Positions 45,088 through 56,287 of a stretch of 64,000 nucleotides of DNA are shown one piece after another (position 1 is the stretch's first letter; the number at the start of each line of letters is the position of its first letter). Where the stretch lies: the NCBI GenBank assembly GCA_030295235.1, contig AP026134.1:124001-188000 (forward strand), read 5' to 3'. A program made the position numbers and the translations under genes. A model generated the notes under the pieces. The model had not been told where the DNA came from and did not search any database. It saw only the letters and a program-made list of their open reading frames with translations. The stretch comes from Fistulifera solaris (Eukaryota; Bacillariophyta; Bacillariophyceae; Naviculales; Stauroneidaceae).

Positions 45088-46227
45088 ATGAAGCGCAAGC
45101 TAAACGCCTCCGATGAATGCTCCAAGGCTACAGCCACAACTGCCGGACTGACGTTCGCAAGTCAATCTTTGAGTTCACCCGAGCATCCCGCGCACGAGTC
45201 GCGTTGTCAAGTTGCCTTTTGCGAGCAAACCGCTCGGGAAATGACGGAATTGGTGGACTATTGGCAAGCTGTTGAATCTGCACAAAGGAGCGTTCGCCTG
45301 TGCCCGCGGCTCCAGTGGGAAATTCCTTATTTGCGTGGAGCGACGACGAGGATGATTCAATCATCTCATTCGATAGAAATTTACAGCGTCAGCTATTTTC
45401 TGACGGAGAGGACGACGATGAATATCAAGAGCGGGTAAACGCTTCACTTGCTGAGGTTATCGCTGAGCCATTGGATTCATTCACAAGAGGAGACCAGTCA
45501 TCAACAATGGCCACGGAATTGACGTCGCAAACTCACCATCTGAGCTCCGGGCTTATTTATGAGTCGCGGCCTTCTTCTCCCACATCGTTAGACGAGACGT
45601 CATCGCTCCCTTCGGAAATACAACTGTGCAGCGCCGAATCATCGCCAGATTGGCTAGGCAGCAAAACCGAAAAGAAAATTGTACAAATTATTCATGCCGC
45701 ATCACAAAAGCAAACACAACAGGTTAATCAAGTAACTCAACGCACCACTGAATTGGAACAACAAGTCCACACTACCCTGATGAACTCGCCCTTGTTTCCA
45801 AAGATACAATCGGCGTTCACCCTTCCAGAAACAACGACAAGATGTTTTACGGGCCATTGATGTGGCGCTTGATCAGCAAGCCAGCAGCCCTATAGTTTCG
45901 TCATTTCCAAGGTGTTGGCAAGATCATTGTGACTTGTGGCTACGGTATGGATGGCATCGATTGGAGGACAAATTGCATTTGGGTCTCTGGGAATGGGTGC
46001 CTCTGGAATGGTTGACCCTATACTACTATGTGTGGGCACGGCCTTCGGCGCAGACGCGATGGACAGTTTTGTTCGCCATGGCATTTATCTTAATGATTCT
46101 ACTGTACAATCTCCCTTCGAGTTCAAAGGTTACAAATACTACTCTCGTGCATTTCTCGAACAAAGACATTTTCGCAACAAAATATCCAGATAGGGATACC
46201 TCTATTTTAGAGGATTGGCTATTATGA
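45088..46227 (+). CDS. Unknown Ser/Asp-rich protein with a C-terminal membrane helix; two frame breaks
   Basis: Not recognised. Three open frames line up on one strand: 45088-45300, 45300-45858 and 45862-46227. Adding one A to the A3 run at 45284-45286 joins S-A-Q to K-E-R-S-P-V-P-A-A-P; dropping one A near 45839-45840 joins P-E-T-T-T to D-V-L-R-A-I-D-V-A-L-D. The resulting protein has an acidic patch (W-S-D-D-E-D-D), a Ser/Thr-rich centre, a Gln-rich helix (Q-K-Q-T-Q-Q-V-N-Q-V-T), a Trp-rich stretch and one hydrophobic helix (W-T-V-L-F-A-M-A-F-I-L-M-I-L-L-Y) near the end. A competing frame (45936-46193) is Gly-rich and also looks protein-like, so the C-terminus is uncertain. Confidence 0.5.
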
Positions 46228-47211
46228 TCGACCGAGCTATTTGTTGGCACCTCAACTTATGATAGGCAACACTCCGTGACGAAATCTGTTTTGCTGTCAA
46301 AGGTAACTGTACGAAATAATAAATAATTGGGGCGAGATGTTTTAAAGTTTGAACGAGCAAAGGTTTTGCAAACGCATACTGCGGATTAAAACCTAGCGAT
46401 AGGATCGCCATAACGTAAGTTTGGCATGCGTCGACATAGGTCAACGTCAGCCTGACGTACTCATTTGTGCAACATAAGATCCGCTCTCGCGTTTCGCGCG
46501 CGAGGCGAAGGGCGAAGAGCTTTCATCTTTTGAGCACGCCAGCTCCGTCACCCTGAAGCGGTTTTAAGTTTACTATTCGCGAATAGTGTTGTACATCATA
46601 TGTTATAGTCATTTTGTTGAAAAGTCATTTCCTCCACTGAATCTTGGGGTAATTTCCCGCCATCCGCTCCGCCTAAATACTCTTACGTATACGTTAGATA
46701 GGGCACTGAATATTCGAAGTATCATTAATTTTGTACAGGTTCCGTCGGGTAAGCTTGATATTGTTGAATAGGTGAATAACGTTTTGCGAGCCTAACCGCG
46801 TCTCAACGCTGAAGTCTTCTCCTAAGTACCTCACGTTGGAAGTCCTGTTTGAGTAGGATGAGTATTATTTCCAACTCCAGGGCGGCATGCCGCGAAGCGA
46901 GAAGTGCAGGCTTCCGCGTACGGTGGCCTTTGATAGATCCAAAACTCCGCCCTCGGCGTTGACCGAGCTTACCAGGTACGGCTCGAAACAGCGAGAGTGT
47001 GTCCTTCTTTTCATCATATTATTACCATTCGCGTCTCTTTGATTAATTCAACGAGACAATTGCCCGAGTAGGAGACGAAGAAGTAACTTACCTCATTTTC
47101 CTGGGGGCCGTTTTTGGGTCTGGATTGCCGAGAGCGAGGCGACCGCAGCAAACAGAGGAAGCTGACAATCATACATAACAATCTCGGGGCTTACAACCTG
47201 ATCAGCCGATT
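46228..47211. other. Spacer, no gene seen
   Basis: Nearly 1 kb without a supported gene between two + strand genes. Only short frames. Some GC-rich inverted stretches around 46480-46510. Confidence 0.4.
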
Positions 47212-48842
47212 ATGAGCTCGCCGAATAATGACGCTTCTCGAAAACGGTCTCGAGATGATGAAGAGGAGGATGGGAAAGAAGATGCCGCGGAAGGAGAGGA
47301 AGAAAGGAACAAGGGCGAGCGTTCGGATCAATTAAAAGCAGCAGAACCCAAGGAAGCAGGAGAGGGATACTCAGACGCTGCAACTCAAGGAGCGATATTT
47401 GCATCAACACCGGGGCCTGCAGTTTCAACGGCACACGGGGCACCACCACAGGTTTCTACACCGGGACGAGGTGGCCCCCACCGCCTCAGCATCTCGGGCA
47501 TCATCATCCAGCTTATCCTCCACCTTACTATCCGCATCCTTACCCGACGCCACCTCCACACGGGCATCACTCACAGGATCCGAATGCGTACCCACCGCCG
47601 CCCCCTCGCGGTTATGAGCACTATCCTCCTTATCCTGGATATTATATGCCGCCTCCGCACCATTACTACCCTCCTCCTTACCCCTATGGACCTCCACCGC
47701 CGCATCATCACCATCATCCGCCGCCGTATTATCCTGATCCAAACGGACCCCCTCCGCCAAGATATGGAGGCGAAGAAGGGCCGATTTCTCCGTATGCACC
47801 ACGTATTAAGGAGGAGCCAAACAGTCAACGTGCCCATGCACTGGAAGCTTCGCGCAATGATGAAGATGACGACGATGATGATATGATCGAGGACGACGAG
47901 AATGATGCAGTAACGGCTAGGCTAAAGACGTACATCAAACCCCGTGTTCCTACTACTCAGGATGTTTTGGATCGGCGACAACGAAAGAATGCACAATCAA
48001 GATCGCGGGCTGCTAAACTGCGTACTAGAATAATGGACATTGAAATGAAACCTGAGAGTGACCGGACAAACGAGGAATTGCGAATTTGGCAGCAATACGA
48101 AGCTAGGCGACAGAGGAAAAATGATCGATCTCGAGAGCGTGCGCTCGAAAAGAAAGAAGAAATTGATCGCATTCTTGGGAAACCCGAAAAGAAGAGGTCA
48201 AAGATTGAGCGGCAGTTTCTTGAAACGGCGCTCTCGGCCAAGCAACGTAAGAACGAAGGTGACCGCCTGCGTCGCCAGCGCTTGAAAGACTTGGGAATTT
48301 CGTCGAAAGGTACCGGTGTCAAACCAAATGTCAGCGCACGTGGACCACTGCCACCTCAGTACCAGCACGCCATGTCTCGTCAGCATCCTTACATGCATGT
48401 CATGCCCCCACCAGGCCACCACCATATGCAAGACATTCCCATGTCACCGCTGCCCACTATGCCGCATCATCACCATCATCATGGAATGGCATCGCCGGGT
48501 GGATTTGGTTCTCCCGGAATGATGCCCTACCCCAGCCCGCGCTCCCGGTCCCTGATGAACACTCCATCGCGTCCACCGGGACCCAATTCTATGCCTTATA
48601 TGCCTCCTCCGCAACACTACGATCATCATTCGCCTGATCGAGGACAGCATACGTCTCGGGTTGAACAGAGACGAAACCCCGATGGCTCGATGAGTATTTC
48701 CATCGGCGGTGGACGCCCGGGAGAGCGATCCTTTGGTGAAAGACGTGGAGCCGAAGTGGGCGGTCTTCTATTGGAGAGTGAAAATGGCTATAACGACGAT
48801 TCTCAAGGCGACGGTGAGAATCAGGAGGATAAATCGGAGTGA
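47212..48842 (+). CDS. Protein with three QRKN basic repeats between Pro/His-rich arms
   Basis: From ATG 47212: an acidic N-terminus with K-R-S-R-D-D-E-E-E-D, then a region rich in Pro, His and Tyr (many Y-P-P-P, H-H-H-P and P-P-Y repeats). The N-terminal and main frames join if one C is added to the C5 run at 47475-47479. The middle holds three similar basic segments at roughly 35-45-residue spacing: R-R-Q-R-K-N-A-Q-S-R-S-R-A, then R-R-Q-R-K-N-D-R-S-R-E-R-A, then A-K-Q-R-K-N-E-G-D-R-L-R-R. Each resembles the basic region of a bZIP, but there is no leucine zipper. The C-terminal half is again His/Pro/Met/Gly-rich, with an acidic end. Likely a nuclear nucleic-acid-binding or scaffold protein; no family name can be given. 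Confidence 0.72.
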
Positions 48843-49756
48843 TTTGTCTATTTGCAAATTGATATTAGTGGACGAGACAGAACTTTTAGGCGTTGTTGGA
48901 CGAGCGTAAAAGAATAGGAAAATGTAATCTATGTTAAGAGTGTGATTTCTTTCTGTTGAAGTATCATCGGTGCCCGATAGTTAGTAGCATAGATACCACG
49001 AGTCGTTGACCTCAGAAGATTGGTTAATGCGTTGCTTTGCTTCTGTTTTCAATTCCCTAGTTTCTCCTGGATCCAACGAAAACGTTTAAGTAGAAATAGG
49101 TGACTGAAAAACTCTCAGCAGGTTGAGTTACTTGCCTATAAATCGTTCAAGCTCGTATGGAAGAAACTTTCTCCGGACTGTCAGTACGATTCCTTTGAAC
49201 AAGAGGAACGATAAACCGAGAAACCAGAGTAAGCGAGATGCGACTAACATTATCTGCGACGGAGTTTTAAGATGCAATGACGATGCTTCTAGATTATTTT
49301 CCGTTTCATTATCCAACAGCGGAAGGTTCATAAAGAAGCCTGTTATAGTGAATGGAGCATATTTCATGGTAATAATTTATTTGGTTGGGTCTCTTGTTTC
49401 TTAATTTCGTTGTTCATTGATGCAGCAACATGCGAAAAATGATCCTTGACATTCCGGTTCGCAATAGACGAAGAGAGTTCGGTTTGAAAATGGGAAGGGA
49501 TGTGGGACAACAACGGAAACAGAACAAGGACTTTGATTAAGTTAACTATGTCGCATAAGTTTCGAGTTACTTAGCGTTTTTGTGTAGGTAAAACAGTCCG
49601 TGAAAACAAAATCGCATTATCGCAACCACAAAACAAAACGTAAGTTGCAACATGAAGACTGCAATCGTTTCACTAAAACAGATGCAGAGTGGGCTAAATA
49701 TGGCTACATTTCTTTATCCGTTTGCCACAGTAGACCATGTGCGCACGCGATGAGGC
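48843..49756. other. Spacer with one weak small-ORF candidate
   Basis: 914 bases. The - strand frame 49128-49367 (79 aa, one hydrophobic helix L-L-W-F-L-G-L-S-F-L-L-F followed by basic R-R-K-F-L-P-Y-E-L-E-R-F) could be a small tail-anchored protein or a 3' exon after an acceptor-like tataacag; evidence is too thin to call a gene. Confidence 0.3.
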
Positions 49757-50899
49757 TTACTTGTAGATTTGAGCCTGCGCGTTGGCTACGCTCGTAGGAG
49801 GAACGGCGGCAATTCCTTCGTCGTCGACAACAACGGCTCCTCTTCCTCTTTCCTCATTATCCTCTTCTGAGTAATCGATTTCTTGATTGTTATTTTTGGC
49901 GTAATCATCTTCCGAGTATTCGTTGTTGGGCGTGGCATCACCGAACAGACGGTACACAGCCGACGCTACCAGACTAGCAGCCACAAAGAATGAGGCCCAC
50001 GAAAAGAAGTAAAGAGTACTGAACGTAGGAGCCGGAGCATGATTCGAGAAGGTAATGAAGGTGACACCGAAGCCCCAAGCTGTGAGAATAGTAATGGAAA
50101 GTACCGTTTCTACAAGACCTGCACAAGTCGGCAAGCACAAATCCCACATCATCCACACAAACGCCAAGAAGGCACCAATCGCCCCCAACCAAATGGCGTA
50201 CTGGAGACGTGCACACATGGTCGTGTCTTCGTCATCACACATCATGTCTTCGAATTGACGAGAGGCAGACATCATTACAATCAAACTAGAAGCCACGAAA
50301 GCACCCCAGGGAAGAAAGCTACTGCTACTCTTTTCGTTCTTGGCCACGTCTCGATCGAAGAAGGTTCGGAGGGATTCCACCAGAACACTGACGGCGGCAA
50401 TTAATCCCAACCAAGGGAATAGAAAGAGATTGGCGTTCACAATTTGACCAAATTCACCCGCGGTGGCTACCGTGTGTTTCGGATTCACAATTGCGGGCAT
50501 GACTGCCGCCCAGATTCCAACTGTAAGGAACGCCTGACAAGTGAATGGAAAGGAATGAGTGAGCGTTGTAGTGAGTGATTGAGGGTGACACAAAATGCGT
50601 CTGGATGCGTCATGAGAACTTACCAGAATGCATTCGAGTAGATTTCCTGTGAAGCGATGACGCAAAAACAGCGCTGTCAGGAATCCGAATAGAGACAAAC
50701 CGAGGGCGCAAAGAATAGCGGAACCAATCCATTTGATGTTCTTGGGTTGGTTTTTAATGTCTGACAATCCGTCCAGGTGCACTGCTTTGGCCGCTGCCAC
50801 CAAGGCAATCAACGCAAAAGCAGTCGCTAAGAACCAGCTAGTATGCTGGCTGTTGTAGTGTTTGCTGTACTCATTACGCGTCGTATGAACTGGAACCAT
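49757..50899 (-). CDS. Unknown 8-TM membrane protein, tandem copy 1, one intron
   Basis: Not recognised. About eight hydrophobic segments, starting W-F-L-A-T-A-F-A-L-I-A-L-V, and a hydrophilic acidic tail (Y-S-E-D-D-Y, then E-R-G-R-G-A-V-V-V-D-D-E-G). The conserved signature H-A-P-A-P-T-F-S-T-L-Y-F-F-S-W lies in the last third. The frame is open throughout, but a 90-bp GT-AG segment (50534-50623, gtaag...tcag, a multiple of 3 without a stop) interrupts C-I-L / A-F-L-T-V-G-I-W, and the paralogue next door has an intron at the same place; I take it as a real intron. No transporter motif was recognised. Confidence 0.75.
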   Translation of the reverse strand: MVPVHTTRNEYSKHYNSQHTSWFLATAFALIALVAAAKAVHLDGLSDIKNQPKNIKWIGSAILCALGLSLFGFLTALFLRHRFTGNLLECILVSSHDASRRILCHPQSLTTTLTHSFPFTCQAFLTVGIWAAVMPAIVNPKHTVATAGEFGQIVNANLFLFPWLGLIAAVSVLVESLRTFFDRDVAKNEKSSSSFLPWGAFVASSLIVMMSASRQFEDMMCDDEDTTMCARLQYAIWLGAIGAFLAFVWMMWDLCLPTCAGLVETVLSITILTAWGFGVTFITFSNHAPAPTFSTLYFFSWASFFVAASLVASAVYRLFGDATPNNEYSEDDYAKNNNQEIDYSEEDNEERGRGAVVVDDEGIAAVPPTSVANAQAQIYK

Positions 50900-51444
50900 C
50901 TTTACTGCTTTCTTTGTTGCTTGCTTGCTTCTTGGTTGTTTGCGATCAAGATTTGGCAGTTTTTGTTCGAGATTGTGAATTAAATGAGCAACCTATACTT
51001 AACTTGCAAACGTAACTTGAGGCTATTGGAGTTTCGAATCTTTGCAACTCTAATCGCGACACTTTTTTCTTCAAGAAATCGATCGATGTGCACAAACAGA
51101 CAACAGCTGAAAATTTTACCACATGGAAGCATTCCGCTTCTGTAATTCAAGTCAAGATGTTCAAAGAAACATTTTCACTTCACGGCAATAAAATAAACTG
51201 ATCAAAAGCGGAAACTATGACGTGATCTTGAAAATGAAAAAATGAAAAACCTATTCTTATCTTACTGCACCGGCCCTCATCCCTCATAGACTAGTCATAG
51301 CGGGAACTATGGAGTCGGCCCCCAACCTACGTCCACTTATCACTTTATCGTTAACGAACAATTTAAGCAACATAAATGAAACATATACACAACGAAAGAC
51401 TTTCACCAAGAGTCCACTATCAATTTTTTGACTGGTCCTGCAGC
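50900..51444. other. Spacer between tandem duplicates, no gene seen
   Basis: 545 bases of 5' flank of copy 1 and 3' flank of copy 2. Confidence 0.4.
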
Positions 51445-52579
51445 TCATTTGTAAACTTGGTCATGAGCGCCAGCCACGCTCGTAGGAGGAACGGCGGCGA
51501 TTCCTTCATCTTCAACAACGACGGCTCCTCTGCCTCGTTCTTCGTCGTCTTCTTCCGAGTGCTCAACTTCTTTGCCTTGTACATGATCATCTTCGGAATC
51601 ATCATTGCCAGGCGTGACAGCACCAAGCCCACGATACAACGCTGACGCTACCAGACCGGCCGCCAGCGCGAACGAACCCCAAGAAAAGAAGTACAGGGTA
51701 CTAAAGGTGGGAGCTGGTGCATGATCCGAGAATGTAATGTAGGTGATACCGAAGCACCAAGCTGTCAGAAGGAGAATGGAAAACGCTGTTTCGATGATAC
51801 CCAAACGTGTGGGCAAGCACAAATCCACCATCATCCACAAGAAGGCCAAAAAGCCACCGATCGCCCCCAACCAAGTGGCGTACTGCAAACGATCGCACAT
51901 GGTCGTCTTGTCATCATCGCACATCATGTCTTCGTATTGACGGGATGCAGCCATCATGGCAATCAAACTTGTCGCCACGAAAGCACCCCACGAGAGAAAG
52001 CTACTGCTACTTTTTTTCGTCTTTGGCCACGTCCCTGTCAAAGAACAGGCGCATGGATCCCACGAGAACGTTGACTGCAGCGATCAATCCCAACCAAGGG
52101 AAAATAAAGAGGTTGGCGTTGATGATTTCACCGAATTCGCCCTGGGTTGCAATGTTGTGCTTTGGGTTCATGATAGTGGGCATGACCGCAGCCCAAATTC
52201 CCACGGTAAGAAAAGCCTGGCGAACAGATAGCAAGTAGATTCAGACTTATAAGAAAAGTATTAAATGATAATGCCCATCCAATTCATCGAAACTTACCAA
52301 CGTGCACTCCAACAAGTTCCCCACGAAGCGATGACGCAACGCCAGTCCCATGAGAAAACCGATACTTGCCAAGCCGAGAGCACAGATGATAGCGGATCCC
52401 ACCCATGTAATCTTTTTGCCTTGATCTTTAAAATTCTCTCGCCCATTAAAGCGTTCTAGGTCTTGAAACAAGGCCACCAAGGCAATCGTTGCAAAAGCAG
52501 CGGAAAAGAACCAGTTCGTGTGCTGGCTGTTGTGCTGCGTCCTCTCCTCATAGTGCGCGTTCGGTTGAAGAAATGTCAT
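51445..52579 (-). CDS. Unknown 8-TM membrane protein, tandem copy 2, one intron
   Basis: Close paralogue of 49757-50899, same strand. Conserved blocks include W-V-G-S-A-I-I-C-A-L-G-L, H-R-F-V-G-N-L-L-E-C-T-L, A-F-L-T-V-G-I-W-A-A-V-M-P, F-P-W-L-G-L-I-A-A-V and H-A-P-A-P-T-F-S-T-L-Y-F-F-S-W, and the tail E-R-G-R-G-A-V-V-V-E-D-E-G. The ATG at 52579 gives the same start pattern as copy 1 (M-T-F-L...H-N-S-Q-H-T-N-W-F). The intron is 52217-52297 (81 bp, gtaag...ccag). One break: dropping one base from the T7 run at 52011-52017 (+ strand) restores D-E-K-S-S-S-S-F, as in copy 1. The N-terminal soluble part before TM1 is the most divergent. Confidence 0.73.
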
Positions 52580-53377
52580 GATTGCAAGTATATATAAACC
52601 TTGTGCTTGTGCTTTCCTGTTGTATTTTGAATTGATTTGGTTTTTGAAATAATATTCGAGTTGACAACAAAATGTCACGTGTTCATTTTTATGCAATCAC
52701 CTATCAAAGGATCCTGCACGAAAATCTTCCCAACAAAACGAACTCAAATTCGCGAACTCTTGTTTTTCCTAGAACGATGTCGATCGATGAGAATACACAT
52801 ACATACACACATGTTTCCTATTTCCCAAATGGTAGAACCATTCTTTCTCGGTACACACGCATTTCATTATAGATAGATGATCGAAGAACGATCTCACCCG
52901 GCTTCGGTCGCCTTCGCGCTTCGTGAATGTTCCATTCCAGCTGTCAAAGGCTGTTGTACAACCTGTGGGGTTCGTTTTTTCTCATCCAAACGTATCTTTT
53001 GGACTGGTTTTGCGAACTCTGGTTGTCAGCGGATGCAAAGGCGGATGTGTAATGTCATCAACACGAACGCAAACGTAACGGCTCGTGCCATGAGGAAAAA
53101 TGAATCAGTACCTGTGCGATATATGAAGCAGGATTATGACACGTACTACGTAGTATATTATTTATCCTCTTGTTCGTCTGTACGTCGCTCTTTGCGTCTG
53201 TCGTCTGTCATAGGTTGCGGACAACAGGCCGTCGACCAAGAAAAATAAAATCGCAGAAAAAATATGTAACGCTGTCATTTTCTTTGATTTCTACCTCCTA
53301 CCAATCTACCTCGGAACAAGTGCGAAGAAACACAAAAAGAAACGATAATTGTGCACTTCTCTTTTACCAACAGCATC
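52580..53377. other. Divergent spacer, no gene seen
   Basis: About 800 bases between the 8-TM copy 2 start (-) and the HEATR3-like start (+). A Cys-containing frame (52877-53248) has no protein-family character. Confidence 0.4.
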
Positions 53378-55419
53378 ATGGGGAAGAACACGAAACGTAA
53401 ACATCGGCGGAAACAGCAATTAGGGAATCCACAAGACGAACGAGTACACGAAGGACCGTCGATTGTGGCGAAACTCCGACACAATGATCCCAAAATGCGT
53501 CATGCCGCTTTGGCGGCATTAGTTCATATATCCTCGAAGATGCATCCGACTACTTTGCAGGCGGTACGCGATCAGTTGATGGATCGTACCCATACCGAAT
53601 GTGCCTCCATGGCGGCGGCTTGTTTGTCAAACTTTTTGGCGTTTTCGTTGGAGAAGGACGACTTTCATGCTTTGACCGCGGGATGGGTGTTGTTGCTGGT
53701 GGAACGGCTCCGCGATTGTTACCAACAGATAGAGTCCAGTAACAATGGTGCGACGATATTGTCGTCGACACAACTCTATTTGCTATGGGAATTAGCCGAA
53801 CGGTGCTGGACGTGTCTGGTGCATCTGGTGGAGAACAATCCTTTGGCTATGGAACGGTTGTTGCGATCCGCTTCCTTACAGCAAGATGTGACGCAGCTGC
53901 TAGTATCGTTTCTGCATCTCAAGTGCAGTGTTGATCACCAAACTTTGGTGGACGCTCTGCATACAATGGCGACTCGATGCTTGCATTCCATGTGGGATGA
54001 TAATGGGGATTTGATTGCGTCATGGGCTGTCACTCCAACTGTGTACCAATCACTGGAACTCTTGATTTCATTTCTTCGTGATACAGCTTCGACGACGGCT
54101 CGTTTGCATGTCATTGGAGCCTGGTGTTCGTTTTGGAGTTGGACACAACAAAATTCGTTTCAGTGGGGGACGTTACAACCGTCAATTGTGCTCCATGATT
54201 GCCTCACGATCTTGCGGCAAACATTGGTATGGGATGCTCCAGCACGTGCTTTGCAAATCGCACATTTAGTGACACTGTACCGAACGCACCAAAAGGAGGA
54301 AGCAGATGAAGTATTAGAAAAGCAAATTGTATCGGATCAACAGAAAAGAAAGAACCGGCGAAACTTATCGCACGTCGGTTGAAAGAGAAACGAAAACAGG
54401 ATGAAAATCGCCCCAAAGACACGACGACAGAAATCCCGACAGACTCGGCAATGCAAGAAGAACCAAGTTTGGATTGGGAATCGGCTTTAGACCAGTGGTT
54501 GTCGTCAATTCGGCCGCTCCAACTGGCATTGGAGATTACGGCAAATCTTTCCATCGGAATTTCTACAACATCTGATGACGCTACGGAGGATGGTGATGAG
54601 CTTATGATAGACAGTCACACGTCAATGAATGCAGAACTTCGCCAACTTTTACTCGATACATCAATCCCAGATTGCATTGTCGAATTAATGAGGCATTTGT
54701 ACCAACCTTTGTGGAGTGACGCGAGTACGCAGGACGCCGCAGTTGCTATTCGAAGTACCATTGGCGACTTGCAATCTAAGGTTGCCGTCTGTGTTGGGCA
54801 TTGTGTCACGAGTCTTCAAGATGATCATCGTTCGTGGAACGTGGACGCAGTAGCATTGTGGAACCACTTGACACAGGCGTCACAGGCTGTTGCTGATGAA
54901 AATGCAACAGAATCACTATTTGCATCAATGGTCATGGCTCTACAAAGTGCGAAAGGAAATGCAATTCTTCACTCGTTTGAATTGAAAGATGTGGAATTCT
55001 TACTGCATCAGCTAAAACTGACCAAGTTTACGGTTGGCGCACGAGATTTGATTTGTATGCTCGGTATCATTCTGTGTAGCAGCTTTGAGCGCGATGGCTT
55101 TCGTTACCATACATCTGAAGTTAACGAAACGGTCGCTCAAACGCTCATTGACATGGGTACCAGCGCGGCGGAGCGTCATTCTGCCGTAATATTATCGGAA
55201 ACGTTCCGCGTGCTGATGGATGTATACGGCAACGATGATTGCCACCCACGAATATTTGATTCGCTAAACATGTTGGGCTACTTTCAAAAGTATGTTCCCG
55301 CTTTGAAGCAATGTATTCACTTGTCACGCGATGCAAGCCCCGACGAAATCAGGCAATGGAAAGAGACAGCTTCCAATGCCTCCCGCTTTATCCAGTACAA
55401 AAAGGGATATGGTAACTAA
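53378..55419 (+). CDS. HEATR3 / Syo1-like ribosomal-protein import chaperone
   Basis: ARM/HEAT-repeat protein related to yeast Syo1 and human HEATR3, which carry uL18 and uL5 into the nucleus for 5S RNP assembly. The N-terminus M-G-K-N-T-K-R-K-H-R-R-K is basic like Syo1's, then a helix P-S-I-V-A-K-L-R-H-N-D-P-K-M-R-H-A-A-L-A-A-L. HEAT-type helices follow over the rest, with a charged loop in the middle and the terminal Y-F-Q-K-Y-V-P-A-L-K segment. The frame ends at 54382, but adding one A in the A-rich run at 54344-54351 continues as K-E-P-A-K-L-I-A-R-R-L-K. The ATG at 53378 is preferred over 53351, since it gives the conserved basic start. About 680 aa, as expected. Confidence 0.82.
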
Positions 55420-55491
55420 AGCAACGACGAACATAATCATATTTTATATTGTACAATAAAGCAAATAAAAGAAATGTGATTGACTTTGAAA

Positions 55492-56133
55492 CTACGCCAG
55501 AACAGGCTCCCTGGCTTGTTCAGCTTGTGTTACTTCTTGTTGCTCCGGTACTTTGATATCGGGAAGTTTGTTGGAAGGTACATCCGGCAATTGGATCTTT
55601 TCTTCTGGTCTCCCATTCACCTCCAAGTCTAATGCTAAAAGTTCAGCTTCAACTGCCTCTTCGTCTTCCGCAGATAGTGTCGGAACAGCAGAGAGAATTT
55701 CCGTGATCTCATTTTCTACTTCAATCTCTTCTTTGATTTCATCCATCAGATTCAGAACATCATCCACAGTTGTTTCCTCGTGCATCTTCTTCAAACTATC
55801 CTTGCCAGCAGCCAATGCTAACAATAATTTGCTCTCGTTTTGCTTCGAGTCGATCGTTTCTACCATTTTCAATACATTCAAAAGTTGGTCTTCGCACAGG
55901 GCTGCCTGTGTTTGCTTGTATTTGCGCAGACGCAGTATCCCTAAAGCACGCTCCTTTTTACCCGCATCGCGAGCAATTCGAGCTTGTTGCACTAGCCGCG
56001 CATCGTCATGTTCTAATTTGGTGCGATACTTTTGCAAACGGTCGCGTGCATTCTTCAAGTCGAGAATGGCGCGATCAATATCAGTGATTTCTGGCTTCTT
56101 CGAAGTGGTTTTCTTACTCAAAGCTCCGCCCAT
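55492..56133 (-). CDS. VPS20: ESCRT-III subunit CHMP6 / Vps20
   Basis: 213 aa, frame intact. N-terminus M-G-G-A-L-S-K-K is a myristoylation signal, the mark of Vps20/CHMP6, the ESCRT-III subunit that links ESCRT-II to Snf7 polymerisation. Helices 1-2 are basic (A-R-D-R-L-Q-K-Y-R-T-K-L, then A-L-G-I-L-R-L-R-K-Y-K), and the C-terminal half is acidic (E-E-I-E-V-E-N-E-I-T-E-I-L), as usual for the autoinhibited family. It acts at endosomes. Confidence 0.9.
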   Translation of the reverse strand: MGGALSKKTTSKKPEITDIDRAILDLKNARDRLQKYRTKLEHDDARLVQQARIARDAGKKERALGILRLRKYKQTQAALCEDQLLNVLKMVETIDSKQNESKLLLALAAGKDSLKKMHEETTVDDVLNLMDEIKEEIEVENEITEILSAVPTLSAEDEEAVEAELLALDLEVNGRPEEKIQLPDVPSNKLPDIKVPEQQEVTQAEQAREPVLA

Positions 56134-56279
56134 CGTTGATTGCAGTTATCTGTAGAAGTCAAGCGAGTTCTATGATATTTTGAAGGCAAATGGTACCTAG
56201 TAGGGTCAAAGCAAAGCTCACCGTCAATCGTTTTGTTCGTCCGGTTGAGAACAGAGGGACAGCGGGACAGCATTCATGA

Positions 56280-56287
56280 CTCATGAC
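56280..56287. repeat. 8-bp target-site duplication, left of MITE copy 1
   Basis: ctcatgac directly before the element's TAG; the same 8 bases follow the element at 56620-56627. Confidence 0.9.

Noticed and set aside
45936-46193. Gly-rich 85-aa frame overlapping the unknown tail-anchored candidate
   Set aside because: Has no join to the upstream frames without an extra stop; the other frame is continuous. Kept as an alternative only.
52877-53248. 123-aa frame with several Cys
   Set aside because: Cysteines are irregular, with no zinc-finger spacing; lies in a divergent spacer.
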